From assembly GCF_928382285.1 (NCBI RefSeq), contig NZ_CAKMSS010000004.1, positions 124,001 to 188,000 of the forward strand: 64,000 bases of DNA, in the 5' to 3' direction. Under the pieces are notes generated by a model, which worked only from the letters and a program-made list of their open reading frames with translations, was not told where the DNA came from and made no database searches. This DNA is from Rothia nasimurium (GTDB taxonomy: Bacteria; Actinomycetota; Actinomycetes; Actinomycetales; Micrococcaceae). Positions 1 to 8,105 of this stretch are shown here, one piece after another; the stretch's first letter is position 1; each line of letters begins with the position of its first letter. A program made the position numbers and the translations under genes.

Positions 1-1152
1 GGCGAAGGCGGGGACGACTGGCAGTATGATTTCGACGGCACCCGCCTCTACCACGGCGACACCATCCAGCTCGGAAAGATTACCGTCACCGCCCAGCACA
101 CCCCCGGCCACACCCCGGAGCATCTCTCATTCCTTATCACCGATGGTGCTGTGGCCGATGCCCCCGGCTACATGCTCACCGGCGACTTCGTCTTCGTGGG
201 CGACCTGGGCCGCCCCGACCTACTCGACGAGGCAGCAGGCGGCATCGACACCCGCTTTGCCGGGGCTCGCGACCTCTTTGCCAGCCTCAAACATGTATTC
301 ATGCCCCTACCTGGCCACGTGCAGGTGCACCCCGCCCACGGCGCAGGATCCCCCTGCGGCAAGGCTCTCGGCGCGGTTCCCTCAAGCACCGTTGGCTACG
401 AAAAAGCCTACGCCTGGTGGGCTCCCTACGTGCGCAACAACGACGAACAGGGCTTTATTGACGAGCTACTCAACGGCCAGCCCGACGCCCATGCCTACTT
501 TGCCCGCATGAAGAAGGAAAACCGGGTCGGCCCTGCCCTCATCGGTTACCCTGCCCCCGAACCTGCTGAACTCACCGCTGCCCAGGTGGCAGAAAAACTT
601 GAGGCTGACGAGGCTATCTTCATTGATACCCGCGACCAGCACGACGTGCACAGCGGCACTGTAGAAGGCTCGCTGAATGTTCCGGCAGGCCCCCAGGCCT
701 CTAACTTCGCAGCCTGGGTGCTAGACCCCGAACGCGAAAGCCGCCCCCTGGTCGTCCTGGCCGATACTGAAGCCCAAGCGACTCACCTGCGCGATGCCCT
801 CTACCGGGTAGGTATCGATACCGTGCGCTACTACACTGCCGACCTTGAGCCCCTCATCAACTTCACCCCGCCCCTGGTAGCGGTGGATGAGCTAGATACA
901 GCCTCCCGCGATGCTCTGGTCGATGTGCGCGCTAAAAATGAGTACGCCGCAGGCACCATTCCCGGTGCCCAGCAGCTCTCAGGTGGTTCAGCCCTCTGGC
1001 GCCTTGATGAACTGCCCGCCCCCGGCTCGACTCTGCTGACCTTCTGCCAGTCCGGCGTGCGCAACTCGGTGGTTGCCAGCGGTCTGCGTCGAGCCGGTTA
1101 CACCGTGCTTGAACTTGAAGGCAGCTACGCCGCCTGGGCGGCGCAGAACTAG
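1..1152 (+). CDS. MBL-fold metallohydrolase with two rhodanese domains, 5' truncated
   Basis: The frame is open from base 1, so the start lies outside the window; 383 residues are visible. HTPGHT at visible residues 33-38 and GDFVFVGDLGRPDLL near residue 60 are metallo-beta-lactamase motifs of the persulfide dioxygenase-like (ETHE1/BlH) group. Two rhodanese domains follow. The first (around IDTRDQHDVHSGTVEGSLNVP) has no Cys in the expected active loop; the second has FCQSGVRN, with the catalytic Cys. Members of this family handle persulfide sulfur in the cytoplasm (family knowledge). The gene converges on the decarboxylase with a 27-base gap. The first metal-binding HxHxDH motif would lie upstream of base 1 and cannot be checked. 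Confidence 0.9.
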   Translation, partial: GEGGDDWQYDFDGTRLYHGDTIQLGKITVTAQHTPGHTPEHLSFLITDGAVADAPGYMLTGDFVFVGDLGRPDLLDEAAGGIDTRFAGARDLFASLKHVFMPLPGHVQVHPAHGAGSPCGKALGAVPSSTVGYEKAYAWWAPYVRNNDEQGFIDELLNGQPDAHAYFARMKKENRVGPALIGYPAPEPAELTAAQVAEKLEADEAIFIDTRDQHDVHSGTVEGSLNVPAGPQASNFAAWVLDPERESRPLVVLADTEAQATHLRDALYRVGIDTVRYYTADLEPLINFTPPLVAVDELDTASRDALVDVRAKNEYAAGTIPGAQQLSGGSALWRLDELPAPGSTLLTFCQSGVRNSVVASGLRRAGYTVLELEGSYAAWAAQN

Positions 1153-1179
1153 CCGGGTGCGGGGTGGACCAGGCCACCT

Positions 1180-2835
1180 TTAGGAGTTGGCGCGGGTGAG
1201 CGCGGCGGCGACGTCGGCCAGCAGGGCGGGCACGTCGTCCTTATCCATCATGACCTCCAGGAAAACCAGCTTGTCGCGTGTGGCCTGGGTTAGGGCGGTT
1301 GCTTCCAGCAGCTCGGCGGCGGTGGTCACGCGCAGCGTGAGCACATCGTCCTTGGTTGCGCCCAGCGCTGCCGGGATCAGCTGCCAGTTATAGCGGCGAA
1401 TATCGTTGTAGGGCTGGGTGGGGCCGTGAATGGCGCGCTCTACCGTGTAGCCGTCATTGTTAATGAGCACTACTACCGGGTTGGTCTTCTGCTCCAGCAT
1501 GGTGCCGATTTCCTGGAAGGTCAGCTGGGCTGAGCCGTCGCCAATGAGCAGGACGCCGCGCGCACCCCGGTCTGCGATGGAAGCCCCCAGCATGGCCGGC
1601 AGGGTATAGCCGATTGAACCCCACAGGGGCTGGCCGATAAACATGGAATTCTCGGGGAAACGGCGGGAGGCCATGCCGAAGAAGGAGGTGCCCTGGTCGG
1701 CCACCACAATGTTGCCCGGTGACAGTTCGCGGGAGAGCAGGGACCAGAGGACGTCCTGGGTCAGCGGGGCGTCCATGTTGATGTCTTCGTGGGTTTCTTC
1801 GTCCCAGGGCAGCAGTTCCTTGGGGGTTGCCCCGACCTCACTGGCAACCTCGCGCACAATATCCAGGGCGGTATCGAGGGTGAGCGGGGCGTAGGTCTTC
1901 CGGCCAATCTTGGCGGTTTGGGCGCCCAAGAAGACGGTGTTTTCGGGGAGGTTCTGGGAGAAACCTGCGGTGGTGGTGTCGGTGAAGGTCACGCCCGCGC
2001 AGATCAGGGCTTGGGCCTGCTCCACGGCGTCCTTGGTGCGGGCGGACGACACCACCCCGGCGTAAATACCAGCAAAAGCCGGCTTGGACTCGTCCACCAG
2101 GGTCTTGCCCCACATCAGGGTGGCATAGGGCAGGCCGGTTGCCGCCAGCATCTCGGTCAGGTTAGCCTGCGCACCCATGCGGTGAGCCAAAAGATCAGCA
2201 AGCACCGTGGTCTGCTTGCCCGCCAGCACTTCAGCCAGGTCAGCGCGGAAGGCTTCAACAGCACCGGGGGACGAGAGAGCCTTGGGCACCTCCAGCGGAC
2301 CGGTCGGCGGGGCCACCTCAACCCGGGCCACGTCGGTCGCCAGCAAAATATAACCGGGGCGCTTCTGGATCATCATCTCCCGCAACACGCGGTCGATCTC
2401 GGCAGTGGCGGTAGCGTGCTCAAGGTTAGCAACCGCGCAGGACACCTCGGAGGCCATGCGGATAAAGTGGCTGAAGTCCCCATCCCCCAGGGTGTGGTGC
2501 ATGGTCAGGTGGGCGGCCTGGGCGTCCTTGGAGGGGGCGCCCACAATGTGCAGGACGGGCACATGCTCGGCATAGGAGCCTGCCGTCGCGTTAATAGCTG
2601 AAAGCTCACCCACACCGTAGGTAGTGACCAGGGCGCCAATACCGCCCACGCGGGCGTAGCCGTCCGCAGCATACCCGGCATTGAGCTCATTGGCGTTGCC
2701 CACCCAGGTCAGCTGCTCGTGCGCAATCACATGGTCGAGGAACTGCAGGTTGAAATCGCCGGGCACACCGAAAATATCGGTAGCGCCCAGGGAAACAAGG
2801 CGGTCAAGCAGGTAGTCGCTGACGGTGTAGGTCAT
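1180..2835 (-). CDS. ipdC: Thiamine-diphosphate-dependent indolepyruvate / 2-keto acid decarboxylase
   Basis: The 551-residue protein has the normal length for the pyruvate/indolepyruvate decarboxylase family. The N-terminal Pyr domain carries GVPGDFNLQFLD and the cofactor-activating Glu in NANELNAGYAADGYAR. The C-terminal PP domain carries GDGSAQLTFQEIG...NNDGYTVE, the GDG-NN thiamine-diphosphate motif. It decarboxylates a 2-keto acid to an aldehyde, probably indolepyruvate, phenylpyruvate or a branched keto acid; sequence alone does not settle the substrate. The ATG at 2835 follows an AAGGAC ribosome site. The gene stands alone. A decayed relative lies at 30458-30735. Confidence 0.9.
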   Translation of the reverse strand: MTYTVSDYLLDRLVSLGATDIFGVPGDFNLQFLDHVIAHEQLTWVGNANELNAGYAADGYARVGGIGALVTTYGVGELSAINATAGSYAEHVPVLHIVGAPSKDAQAAHLTMHHTLGDGDFSHFIRMASEVSCAVANLEHATATAEIDRVLREMMIQKRPGYILLATDVARVEVAPPTGPLEVPKALSSPGAVEAFRADLAEVLAGKQTTVLADLLAHRMGAQANLTEMLAATGLPYATLMWGKTLVDESKPAFAGIYAGVVSSARTKDAVEQAQALICAGVTFTDTTTAGFSQNLPENTVFLGAQTAKIGRKTYAPLTLDTALDIVREVASEVGATPKELLPWDEETHEDINMDAPLTQDVLWSLLSRELSPGNIVVADQGTSFFGMASRRFPENSMFIGQPLWGSIGYTLPAMLGASIADRGARGVLLIGDGSAQLTFQEIGTMLEQKTNPVVVLINNDGYTVERAIHGPTQPYNDIRRYNWQLIPAALGATKDDVLTLRVTTAAELLEATALTQATRDKLVFLEVMMDKDDVPALLADVAAALTRANS

Positions 2836-2991
2836 GGGTGGTGTCCTTATAAATCTAAGAAGAGGAGCAAGGGGTCTTTTGCATGAGATACCTGCGGGGT
2901 GTTGCGGGTATCACTTCTATAAGAATGTTAGCGGTGGATAGTTCCACGCCTTCATGTTTTGGGTGGAAAAGGTTCTAGGTTAAAAGATTTT

Positions 2992-3231
2992 TTACAAAAG
3001 CTCCCAGTATTGCTTTCGGGCCTTCATGGAGTGAATGACAAGTTCATTCCCGCTATCAAAGATAAGAACAACGAGCTCAAGCAATCTGCCGTTAGTGTCG
3101 AATCCCAGGCGCAACTCCCTCCAGGGGTTCTCTTCGTCTAGGGCCTCTGAGAAGACGTATGTTTGGGCGGCTGCCAGGGTATCTTCTGTTGGTATTCCAT
3201 GTTTGAGAGCGGAGTGGTGAACTGAAATCAT
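2992..3231 (-). CDS. Small toxin-like protein of a toxin-antitoxin pair
   Basis: This 79-residue protein starts HHSALKHGIPTEDTLAAA and ends HSMKARKQYWELL. That layout, ALKHGI...LGFD..GRLLELVV...ELVIHSMKAR, resembles small BrnT/RelE-like toxins encoded next to ribbon-helix-helix antitoxins in actinobacteria. The ATG overlaps the antitoxin stop as ATGA (3228-3231), so the two are translationally coupled, antitoxin first. The toxin role comes from size, gene order and overlap; the target is unknown. Confidence 0.7.
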   Translation of the reverse strand: MISVHHSALKHGIPTEDTLAAAQTYVFSEALDEENPWRELRLGFDTNGRLLELVVLIFDSGNELVIHSMKARKQYWELL

Positions 3232-3479
3232 GCATCAACCCAGGCCTGGACAGCGGCGCGGATAGCTTCTGAACGGTTAAGATGCTCAACCTCAGCTTTA
3301 TGTAAGAGGGCTGCAAGGAGTTCCTCCTCCATGCGGACGGGAATGACCGATGCAGGAGCGCTCCCAAGGCTTGGGCGGCCACGTTTCTTAAATTTTTCTA
3401 CTGCGTAGCCTGCTTCAGCCTCGTCAGCCCAGGCTTGAATCTGCTCTTCTGTGACCGGGGTGCCGTTGATAGTTTCCAT
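3228..3479 (-). CDS. Ribbon-helix-helix antitoxin-like protein
   Basis: The protein has 83 residues. Its C-terminal half, IPVRMEEELLAALLHKAEVEHLNRSEAIRAAVQAWVDA, fits a CopG/Arc-type ribbon-helix-helix DNA-binding domain. The N-terminal part is acidic (VTEEQIQAWADEAEAGY). The ATG at 3479 is preferred over a longer frame reaching 3542, because the extra residues (GCVIKPTILSCAF) do not look like the family and would run into the divergent hydrolase promoter. Such antitoxins usually neutralise the toxin and repress their own operon (family knowledge). Confidence 0.75.
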   Translation of the reverse strand: METINGTPVTEEQIQAWADEAEAGYAVEKFKKRGRPSLGSAPASVIPVRMEEELLAALLHKAEVEHLNRSEAIRAAVQAWVDA

Positions 3480-3512
3480 AGAAATATCGTAATACGAAAA
3501 TGCGCACGAGAG

Positions 3513-3518
3513 TATAGT
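3513..3518 (+). promoter_or_regulatory. -10 box for a leaderless hydrolase transcript
   Basis: TATAGT is followed by seven bases and then ATG at 3526. This spacing puts the transcript start at or next to the start codon, and no ribosome site precedes the ATG. It favours ATG 3526 over the in-frame GTG at 3517, which lies inside the box. Confidence 0.6.
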
Positions 3519-3525
3519 GGGTTTT

Positions 3526-4515
3526 ATGACACAGCCAGACATTCTCGGTGCCCCCTACACCGCCGAAACCATCGACCTGGGCCGCGATGCAGAAGGCCCC
3601 ATCGTTGCCACCCTCATCCACCGGCCCGCAGATGCCGGCGGGGCGGACGCGGCTCCCCAGCTACCGGCGTCCGCGCAGGGGAAGGGCGGGGCGGCACAGC
3701 CCGCCGTGCTCTACCTGCACGGCTTTGTGGACTACTTCTTCCAGAAGGACCTCGGCGACTGGTGGGCAGCCCGCGGCCACGACTTCTATGCCCTGGACCT
3801 GCGCAAATATGGGCGCTCCCTGCTACCGGGGCAGACCCCCTTCTACACCGAAAACCTCGACGACTACTTCGAAGACCTCACCGCCGCCTGGAAGCTCATC
3901 ACCGGCCGCGACGGGCACCGGCAGGTCATTCTTATGGCCCACTCCACCGGTGGCCTCATCGCCTCCCTCTGGGCTGACCGCACCGCCCCGCCCGAGCTGG
4001 CTGCCGTCGTCCTTAACTCCCCCTGGCTCGACCACTTCAACAACCCGCTTGAGCGCACCCTCATGACCGGGTCGGTGGCGGCGCTCGCGCGCTTCAAGCC
4101 GCGCGCCATCGTGCAGAAGGAGCAGGAGGACGCCTACGCCCGCTCCCTGCACGCTGAGCACGCGGGCATCTGGCAGTTCAACACCGCCTGGAAAACCCTC
4201 AACTTCCCACCCGTCTACGCGGGCTGGCTGGCGGCTGTGCGCCGGGCCCACCGGCAGCTACAACGCGGCCTCGACATCCAGGCCCCTGTGCTCCTGCTAA
4301 CCTCGGCCCGCTCCGGCAAACTCAAGAACCCCACCGACCGCCACGACTTCGACGCTGTGCTCAACGTGCAGGGAATCCGCCGCTGGGGCCTGGGGCTGGG
4401 TAGGGACGTCACCAGCCGCGTCATCGACGGCGGAACCCACGACCTCGTCCTCTCGCCCGAACCCGCCCGTACCGCCACCTACCGGGCTATCGGTGAGTTC
4501 ATCGACCGCCTCTAG
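3526..4515 (+). CDS. Alpha/beta hydrolase
   Basis: The 329-residue cytoplasmic hydrolase has a lysophospholipase/serine aminopeptidase-like fold. The oxyanion region is YLHGFVDYFF, the nucleophile elbow is MAHSTGG (Ser140), and the probable catalytic His is in DGGTHDLVLS near the C-terminus. No signal peptide is visible. The start at 3526 is set by a leaderless promoter. The gene is divergent from the toxin-antitoxin pair with a 46-base gap. The substrate is unknown; family members cleave lipid or small esters. Confidence 0.85.
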   Translation: MTQPDILGAPYTAETIDLGRDAEGPIVATLIHRPADAGGADAAPQLPASAQGKGGAAQPAVLYLHGFVDYFFQKDLGDWWAARGHDFYALDLRKYGRSLLPGQTPFYTENLDDYFEDLTAAWKLITGRDGHRQVILMAHSTGGLIASLWADRTAPPELAAVVLNSPWLDHFNNPLERTLMTGSVAALARFKPRAIVQKEQEDAYARSLHAEHAGIWQFNTAWKTLNFPPVYAGWLAAVRRAHRQLQRGLDIQAPVLLLTSARSGKLKNPTDRHDFDAVLNVQGIRRWGLGLGRDVTSRVIDGGTHDLVLSPEPARTATYRAIGEFIDRL

Positions 4516-4602
4516 GTAGCCCAGCCTAGCCTCACCCGGCGGTTGAGCGGGGGAGCAGGCAAGCTTACTCTAGACTTGCTGGAAGAGAGCTGGGGGACTC
4601 TC

Positions 4603-4608
4603 TATGCT
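4603..4608 (+). promoter_or_regulatory. -10 box for leaderless VIT-family gene
   Basis: TATGCT is followed by seven bases and ATG at 4616. The ATG at 4604 lies inside this box, which argues for the downstream start. Confidence 0.5.
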
Positions 4609-4615
4609 TAGACCT

Positions 4616-5377
4616 ATGACGAACCAACCGAACGAAGCAGCCCCCGCAGCTGCAGCCCCTCACTCCCATACCGATGAAGCCCACAACATGGGCGGTGCCT
4701 ACCATGAAAAACTTAACCGCCTGCGCGCAGCCGTTCTGGGCGCTAACGACGGCATCGTTTCTGTAGCTGCCACTGTAGTGGGCGTTGCCGGTGCAAACAC
4801 CAGCACTTCAGCCATTGGTGTTGCCGCCGCTGCTGCTGTTGTCGGTGGTGCTATCTCCATGGCCCTGGGCGAGTTCGTCTCGGTATCGTCCCAGGTGGAT
4901 AGCCAGGAAGCTCTGATCGCCAAGGAAAAGGCTGAGCTGCGCGACATGCCCGAGTACGAGCTCGATGAGTTGACCGAGATCCTTGAAGAGCGCGGCATCT
5001 CGCCCGAAACCGCCCGCAAGGCGGCTATCGAGATGACCGAGAAGAACGCCCTCAAGACCCACCTGCGTTTTGAACTGGGCATCGACGAAGAAGACATCCC
5101 TTCCCCCTGGTCTGCTGCCTTCGCGTCGGCCGGCTCCTTCCTGGTGGGTGCCCTGCTACCGACCCTGCTGATTCTGCTCTTCCCCGAGTCCATCCGTATT
5201 CCGGTGACCTTTGCGGGCGTGCTGATCGCCCTGGCTATTACCGGCACTCTGGGGGCTAAGTGGGGCGGTTCCCCGCACTACGGCAAGGCCGCCCTGCGCG
5301 TCGTCATCGGTGGCGCCCTAGCCCTGGCCGTCACCTTCGGTGTTGGCTCCCTGCTGGGGGCAACCGGCGTGGTCTAG
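4616..5377 (+). CDS. VIT1/CCC1 family iron/manganese transporter
   Basis: The 253-residue membrane protein has the VIT family opening LNRLRAAVLGANDGIVSVAATVVGVAGA in its first membrane segment. A charged cytoplasmic section follows (SSQVDSQEALIAKEKAELRDMPEYELDELTEIL), of the type that binds metal in this family. Three more hydrophobic helices close it. The His-containing N-tail (PHSHTDEAHNMGGAYHE) is compatible with metal handling. The family exports Fe2+/Mn2+ from the cytoplasm or into vacuoles. An upstream in-frame ATG at 4604 would add four residues but overlaps the promoter. The 3' end overlaps the opposite gene by 60 bases. Confidence 0.88.
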   Translation: MTNQPNEAAPAAAAPHSHTDEAHNMGGAYHEKLNRLRAAVLGANDGIVSVAATVVGVAGANTSTSAIGVAAAAAVVGGAISMALGEFVSVSSQVDSQEALIAKEKAELRDMPEYELDELTEILEERGISPETARKAAIEMTEKNALKTHLRFELGIDEEDIPSPWSAAFASAGSFLVGALLPTLLILLFPESIRIPVTFAGVLIALAITGTLGAKWGGSPHYGKAALRVVIGGALALAVTFGVGSLLGATGVV

Positions 5378-6313
5378 GCCAACGAGGCTGACGACCTCCC
5401 AGCTGAAGGCGGGGCCGGCGTCCTTACCGCAGGACGCCGGTCGCGGTGCTAGCTCGGTGCGGCGGGCGGTCACGACCCAGAAACGGCCGTCGCGGTGAGC
5501 GATATGGGCGGCGTGTAGGTCGGGTTCGGTGACGGTCATTTCACCGGGGTTTAGGTCGTTGGGGTCTGCCTGCTCACCGGCGTCCGCCAGGAGGGTACGG
5601 ACGGCTACCTCGGCTACCTGCTCGATGGGGGAGTGGGAGGAGCGCCCGCGCAGCCCGGTGAGTTCTACCCGGCCCTGCTGGGCACCCTGGGCTAAGGTCA
5701 GGGCCTGTTCGAAGGTTAGGCGCCCGTAGGTGTAGCCGGTGGGCAGGCTGATGGCGACCGGGGCGAAGCGGTGCCCGCCGGTGTGGGAGCACTCCCAGAC
5801 GCTGCCGTCCGCGAGTTGTTCGGATACAAAGGACGCAATGGGTCGGCCGCGTACCGCGCAGCAGCGGTCGCGCTTGGAGTGGGTGCAGACAAGAGTCAGT
5901 GTTTCACGTGAAACAACCGCGCCGGGTATATTTTCGGGGGTTTCGAGGGGAAGGGAGAGTAAATCCTCCGCACCGGTTACCTCAAAAGAGTAGAGCCGGG
6001 CGGGTGAAAAATCCCTACCCCCGGTAACCGCAAGGAAGGCGCGGCGGCGGGCGCCGGCGTCCTTAACCTTCTGCCCCTCACGACCGGGCTGCCGAATCAG
6101 CAGCAGGCGGGCACCCACCTGCGCCATCTTTTCTTTAAGGGCGGCTGAGAGTTCTGCCCCAAAGACGGTTCCATCGAGAATATCGCGGCCCCAGCCACCG
6201 GGGTGCTCCAGCAGGACCCAGAGCGTCTCGCGGGCAGCGGTGCCCGGTAGGTTCTCATCAACCGGCAGGGAGCAGGAATCGGCAGGAATAGCGGGTGCGA
6301 TAGGGCTAGTCAT
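5318..6313 (-). CDS. Sucraseferredoxin-like (Suc_Fer) family protein
   Basis: The protein has 331 residues. The section CTHSKRDRCCAVRGRPIA...WECSHTGGHRFAPV...YGRL matches the thioredoxin-like [2Fe-2S] ferredoxin fold of the sucraseferredoxin family. The Cys residues of CTH and RCC and the Cys/His of CSHTGGH are the likely metal ligands. The physiological role is unknown. A leaderless -10 box on the minus strand gives the start at 6313 instead of an ATG two codons upstream. A perfect ParB-binding site (5900-5915) lies inside the coding region. Confidence 0.8.
   Translation of the reverse strand: MTSPIAPAIPADSCSLPVDENLPGTAARETLWVLLEHPGGWGRDILDGTVFGAELSAALKEKMAQVGARLLLIRQPGREGQKVKDAGARRRAFLAVTGGRDFSPARLYSFEVTGAEDLLSLPLETPENIPGAVVSRETLTLVCTHSKRDRCCAVRGRPIASFVSEQLADGSVWECSHTGGHRFAPVAISLPTGYTYGRLTFEQALTLAQGAQQGRVELTGLRGRSSHSPIEQVAEVAVRTLLADAGEQADPNDLNPGEMTVTEPDLHAAHIAHRDGRFWVVTARRTELAPRPASCGKDAGPAFSWEVVSLVGLDHAGCPQQGANTEGDGQG
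5900..5915. other. Perfect parS centromere site
   Basis: TGTTTCACGTGAAACA is the 16-bp palindromic ParB-binding consensus shared by most bacteria. Here it lies within the Suc_Fer-like gene, as parS sites in genes often do. ParB would load here and act with ParA/SMC in chromosome segregation (established knowledge). Such sites cluster near oriC, so the window is probably in the origin region (inference). Confidence 0.9.
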
Positions 6314-6320
6314 GGGCATA

Positions 6321-6326
6321 AGTGTA
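6321..6326 (-). promoter_or_regulatory. -10 box for leaderless Suc_Fer gene
   Basis: On the minus strand TACACT is followed by seven bases and the ATG at 6313. Confidence 0.5.
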
Positions 6327-6350
6327 CGCCAGCGCGGGCTCCAAGGGGCG

Positions 6351-6419
6351 GCGAGCGTGCGTCATATCGCCGAGAGTGCGCATGACTGTTGCACGCTCAG
6401 CGATATGACGCACGCTCGC
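6351..6419. repeat. Long intergenic hairpin, 20-bp perfect arms
   Basis: Arms at 6351-6370 and 6400-6419 are perfect complements (GCGAGCGTGCGTCATATCGC on the left), with a 29-base loop. The loop itself pairs (GAGAGTGC with GCACGCTC, one mismatch). It lies between two divergent genes, so a terminator role is not obvious. Confidence 0.9.
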
Positions 6420-6448
6420 GCAGGTCAGGGCTTCGCCTGCTCATTGGG

Positions 6449-6454
6449 TAGCCT
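6449..6454 (+). promoter_or_regulatory. -10 box for leaderless S4 protein gene
   Basis: TAGCCT is followed by six bases and ATG at 6461, with no ribosome site between. Confidence 0.5.
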
Positions 6455-6460
6455 AGATAC

Positions 6461-6868
6461 ATGACTTCACCCGCAGACTCAGCCCCCGTAGAGCCGCAGC
6501 CACCTGTGCGCATCGACGCCTGGCTCTGGTCGGTGCGCGTCTTCAAAACCCGCTCACTGGCGTCCACCGAGGTCAAAGCCGGGCACGTGCGCATCAACAG
6601 CGAGCATGCCAAGCCCTCCCAAAAAATCAAACCCGGCGACACCGTCACCGTGCGCTACCCCGGCTGGGAACGCGTGCTCATCGTGCGCAAAACCATCTCC
6701 AAGCGCGTCGGCGCCCCCGTAGCCGTCACCTGCTACGACGACATCTCCGCCCCCAAGCCCGCCTACCTCACCAGCGGTGCCCTGCCCCGCCGCGACCGGG
6801 GCGCAGGGCGACCCACCAAAAATGAACGCCGCGCCCTCAACAAACTCCGCGGCTACGAGAAAGAATAA
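6461..6868 (+). CDS. S4-domain RNA-binding protein, Hsp15-like
   Basis: The 135-residue protein carries an S4 RNA-binding fold: RIDAWLWSVRVFKTRSLASTEVKAGHVRINSEHAKPSQKIKPGDTVTVRYPG. The C-terminus is basic (RRDRGAGRPTKNERRALNKLRGYEKE). This matches the HslR/Hsp15 family, which in E. coli recycles stalled 50S subunits carrying nascent chains (family knowledge). It is followed two bases later by an acetyltransferase gene and is probably cotranscribed with it. Confidence 0.88.
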   Translation: MTSPADSAPVEPQPPVRIDAWLWSVRVFKTRSLASTEVKAGHVRINSEHAKPSQKIKPGDTVTVRYPGWERVLIVRKTISKRVGAPVAVTCYDDISAPKPAYLTSGALPRRDRGAGRPTKNERRALNKLRGYEKE

Positions 6869-6870
6869 CC

Positions 6871-7392
6871 ATGCCCCACACCTTGCGCCCGGCCGTCCTT
6901 GCCGACGTACCCGCCCTCTCAGCTTTTGCCAGCGCCCACTTCCCCGACGCCGCACCGTCCGTGGTTCCTCGTGAGTTCGTTGCGGCCTTTGTGAGTGAAA
7001 ACCTAGATGAGGCGTCCTTCACCCGCTACATTGAAACCGGCTCCTACAGCTTCACTCTGGCCGTCAATGAAGCAGACGAGATCATCGCCTACTTCGGCAT
7101 CGACCACGAGGCACCCCAGCCTGCCGAAATTCCCGGCAACGCCGCCTACCTGAGCAAGTTCTACCTCTCCGCAAAAACCCGCGGAACAGGCCTGGCTAGG
7201 GAACTCATGGACGCCGTCATCGCTGCTGCCCGCGCCGACGGCAAGGACGGCCTGCATCTGGGCACCCACCAGCTCAACCACCGCGCCCAGGCCTTCTACG
7301 AAAAAATGGGCTTCACCAAGGTAGGGGAGCGCACCTTCCAGCTCACTGCCACCGAAGTCGCCCACGACTACATCTACCACCTGTCTATTTAA
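6871..7392 (+). CDS. GNAT family N-acetyltransferase
   Basis: The protein has 173 residues. The acetyl-CoA binding region LSKFYLSAKTRGTGLARELMDAVIAAARADGKDGLHLGTHQLNHRAQAFYEKMGFTKVGERTF holds motif A (RGTGLA) and the C-terminal QAFYEKMGF motif of GNAT enzymes. It transfers an acetyl group to an unknown small molecule or protein. It begins two bases after the S4 gene and probably shares its transcript. Confidence 0.85.
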   Translation: MPHTLRPAVLADVPALSAFASAHFPDAAPSVVPREFVAAFVSENLDEASFTRYIETGSYSFTLAVNEADEIIAYFGIDHEAPQPAEIPGNAAYLSKFYLSAKTRGTGLARELMDAVIAAARADGKDGLHLGTHQLNHRAQAFYEKMGFTKVGERTFQLTATEVAHDYIYHLSI

Positions 7393-7482
7393 AACCTGAA
7401 GATTGTGCAGGTCGGTGCGGTATCATGACTCTACGCCTTGCCTTCCCCCACTCGCTCGCAGCGGCAGGGCTCGAGGAGAATA

Positions 7483-7995
7483 ATGAATTTTGAGATCCGC
7501 CCACCTGTGCCCGCAGAGGCCAGAGCGTGGGAAGAGCTGCGCATGACGTCCTGGCGTCACGCCTACGCAGGCACATTTACCCCCGAAATGTTCGCCAAGC
7601 AGGAAGAGCAGCTGGACGCCCGCGCCACCGGATTTGCAGAGTGGCTAGATTCCACCGGCGGCACCGGTGAAGATATTCAGCAGCAACTGGGCCAGCACCG
7701 CCGAGCCCTGGTGGCGGTAGAAAAGGACGCCGCGGGCAAGCTACTGGGCCTGGCTTTCGCCTCACAGATGCCGTATGAGGTACAAAAACTTGAAATGCTC
7801 TACCTGCTGCCCGAGGCCTTCGGAACGGGAGTTGCCCAGGCCCTGCTGGGCGAGGTTCTCGACCCCGGCCCGGCTGAACTTGAGGTGCTCTCCACCAACG
7901 CCCGCGCGATTCGTTTCTATGAAAAAGAAGGCTTCATTATCGCCCGCTCTGACGAGTTTGCGGGCCGTAAAACCTACATCATGACCCGGCCCTAG
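7483..7995 (+). CDS. GNAT family N-acetyltransferase
   Basis: The protein has 170 residues. EIRPPVPAEARAWEELRMTSWRHAYAG is a typical GNAT opening, and LEMLYLLPEAFGTGVAQALLGEVL plus AIRFYEKEGF form the acetyl-CoA site. The ATG at 7483 is chosen because GAGGAG stands seven bases upstream; the frame is open 45 bases further. The binding loop reads FGTGVA instead of Q/RGxGxG/A, within family variation. The substrate is unknown. Confidence 0.85.
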   Translation: MNFEIRPPVPAEARAWEELRMTSWRHAYAGTFTPEMFAKQEEQLDARATGFAEWLDSTGGTGEDIQQQLGQHRRALVAVEKDAAGKLLGLAFASQMPYEVQKLEMLYLLPEAFGTGVAQALLGEVLDPGPAELEVLSTNARAIRFYEKEGFIIARSDEFAGRKTYIMTRP

Positions 7996-8011
7996 CAGCC
8001 CCACTTTTGAC

Positions 8012-8070
8012 TGTAACGCTAAATGCCATGTGCGCGGTAACGATTCGCGCCCATGGCATTTATCGTTACA
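8012..8070. repeat. Long intergenic hairpin, 19-bp arms
   Basis: Arms at 8012-8030 and 8052-8070 pair with one mismatch (TGTAACGCTAAATGCCATG on the left), around a 21-base loop. It follows the acetyltransferase gene by 16 bases. There is no T-run, so it is not a typical rho-independent terminator. Confidence 0.88.
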
Positions 8071-8105
8071 CTCAGCCGAGGTGGAGCGGTGCGCGGACGC
8101 CGGTG

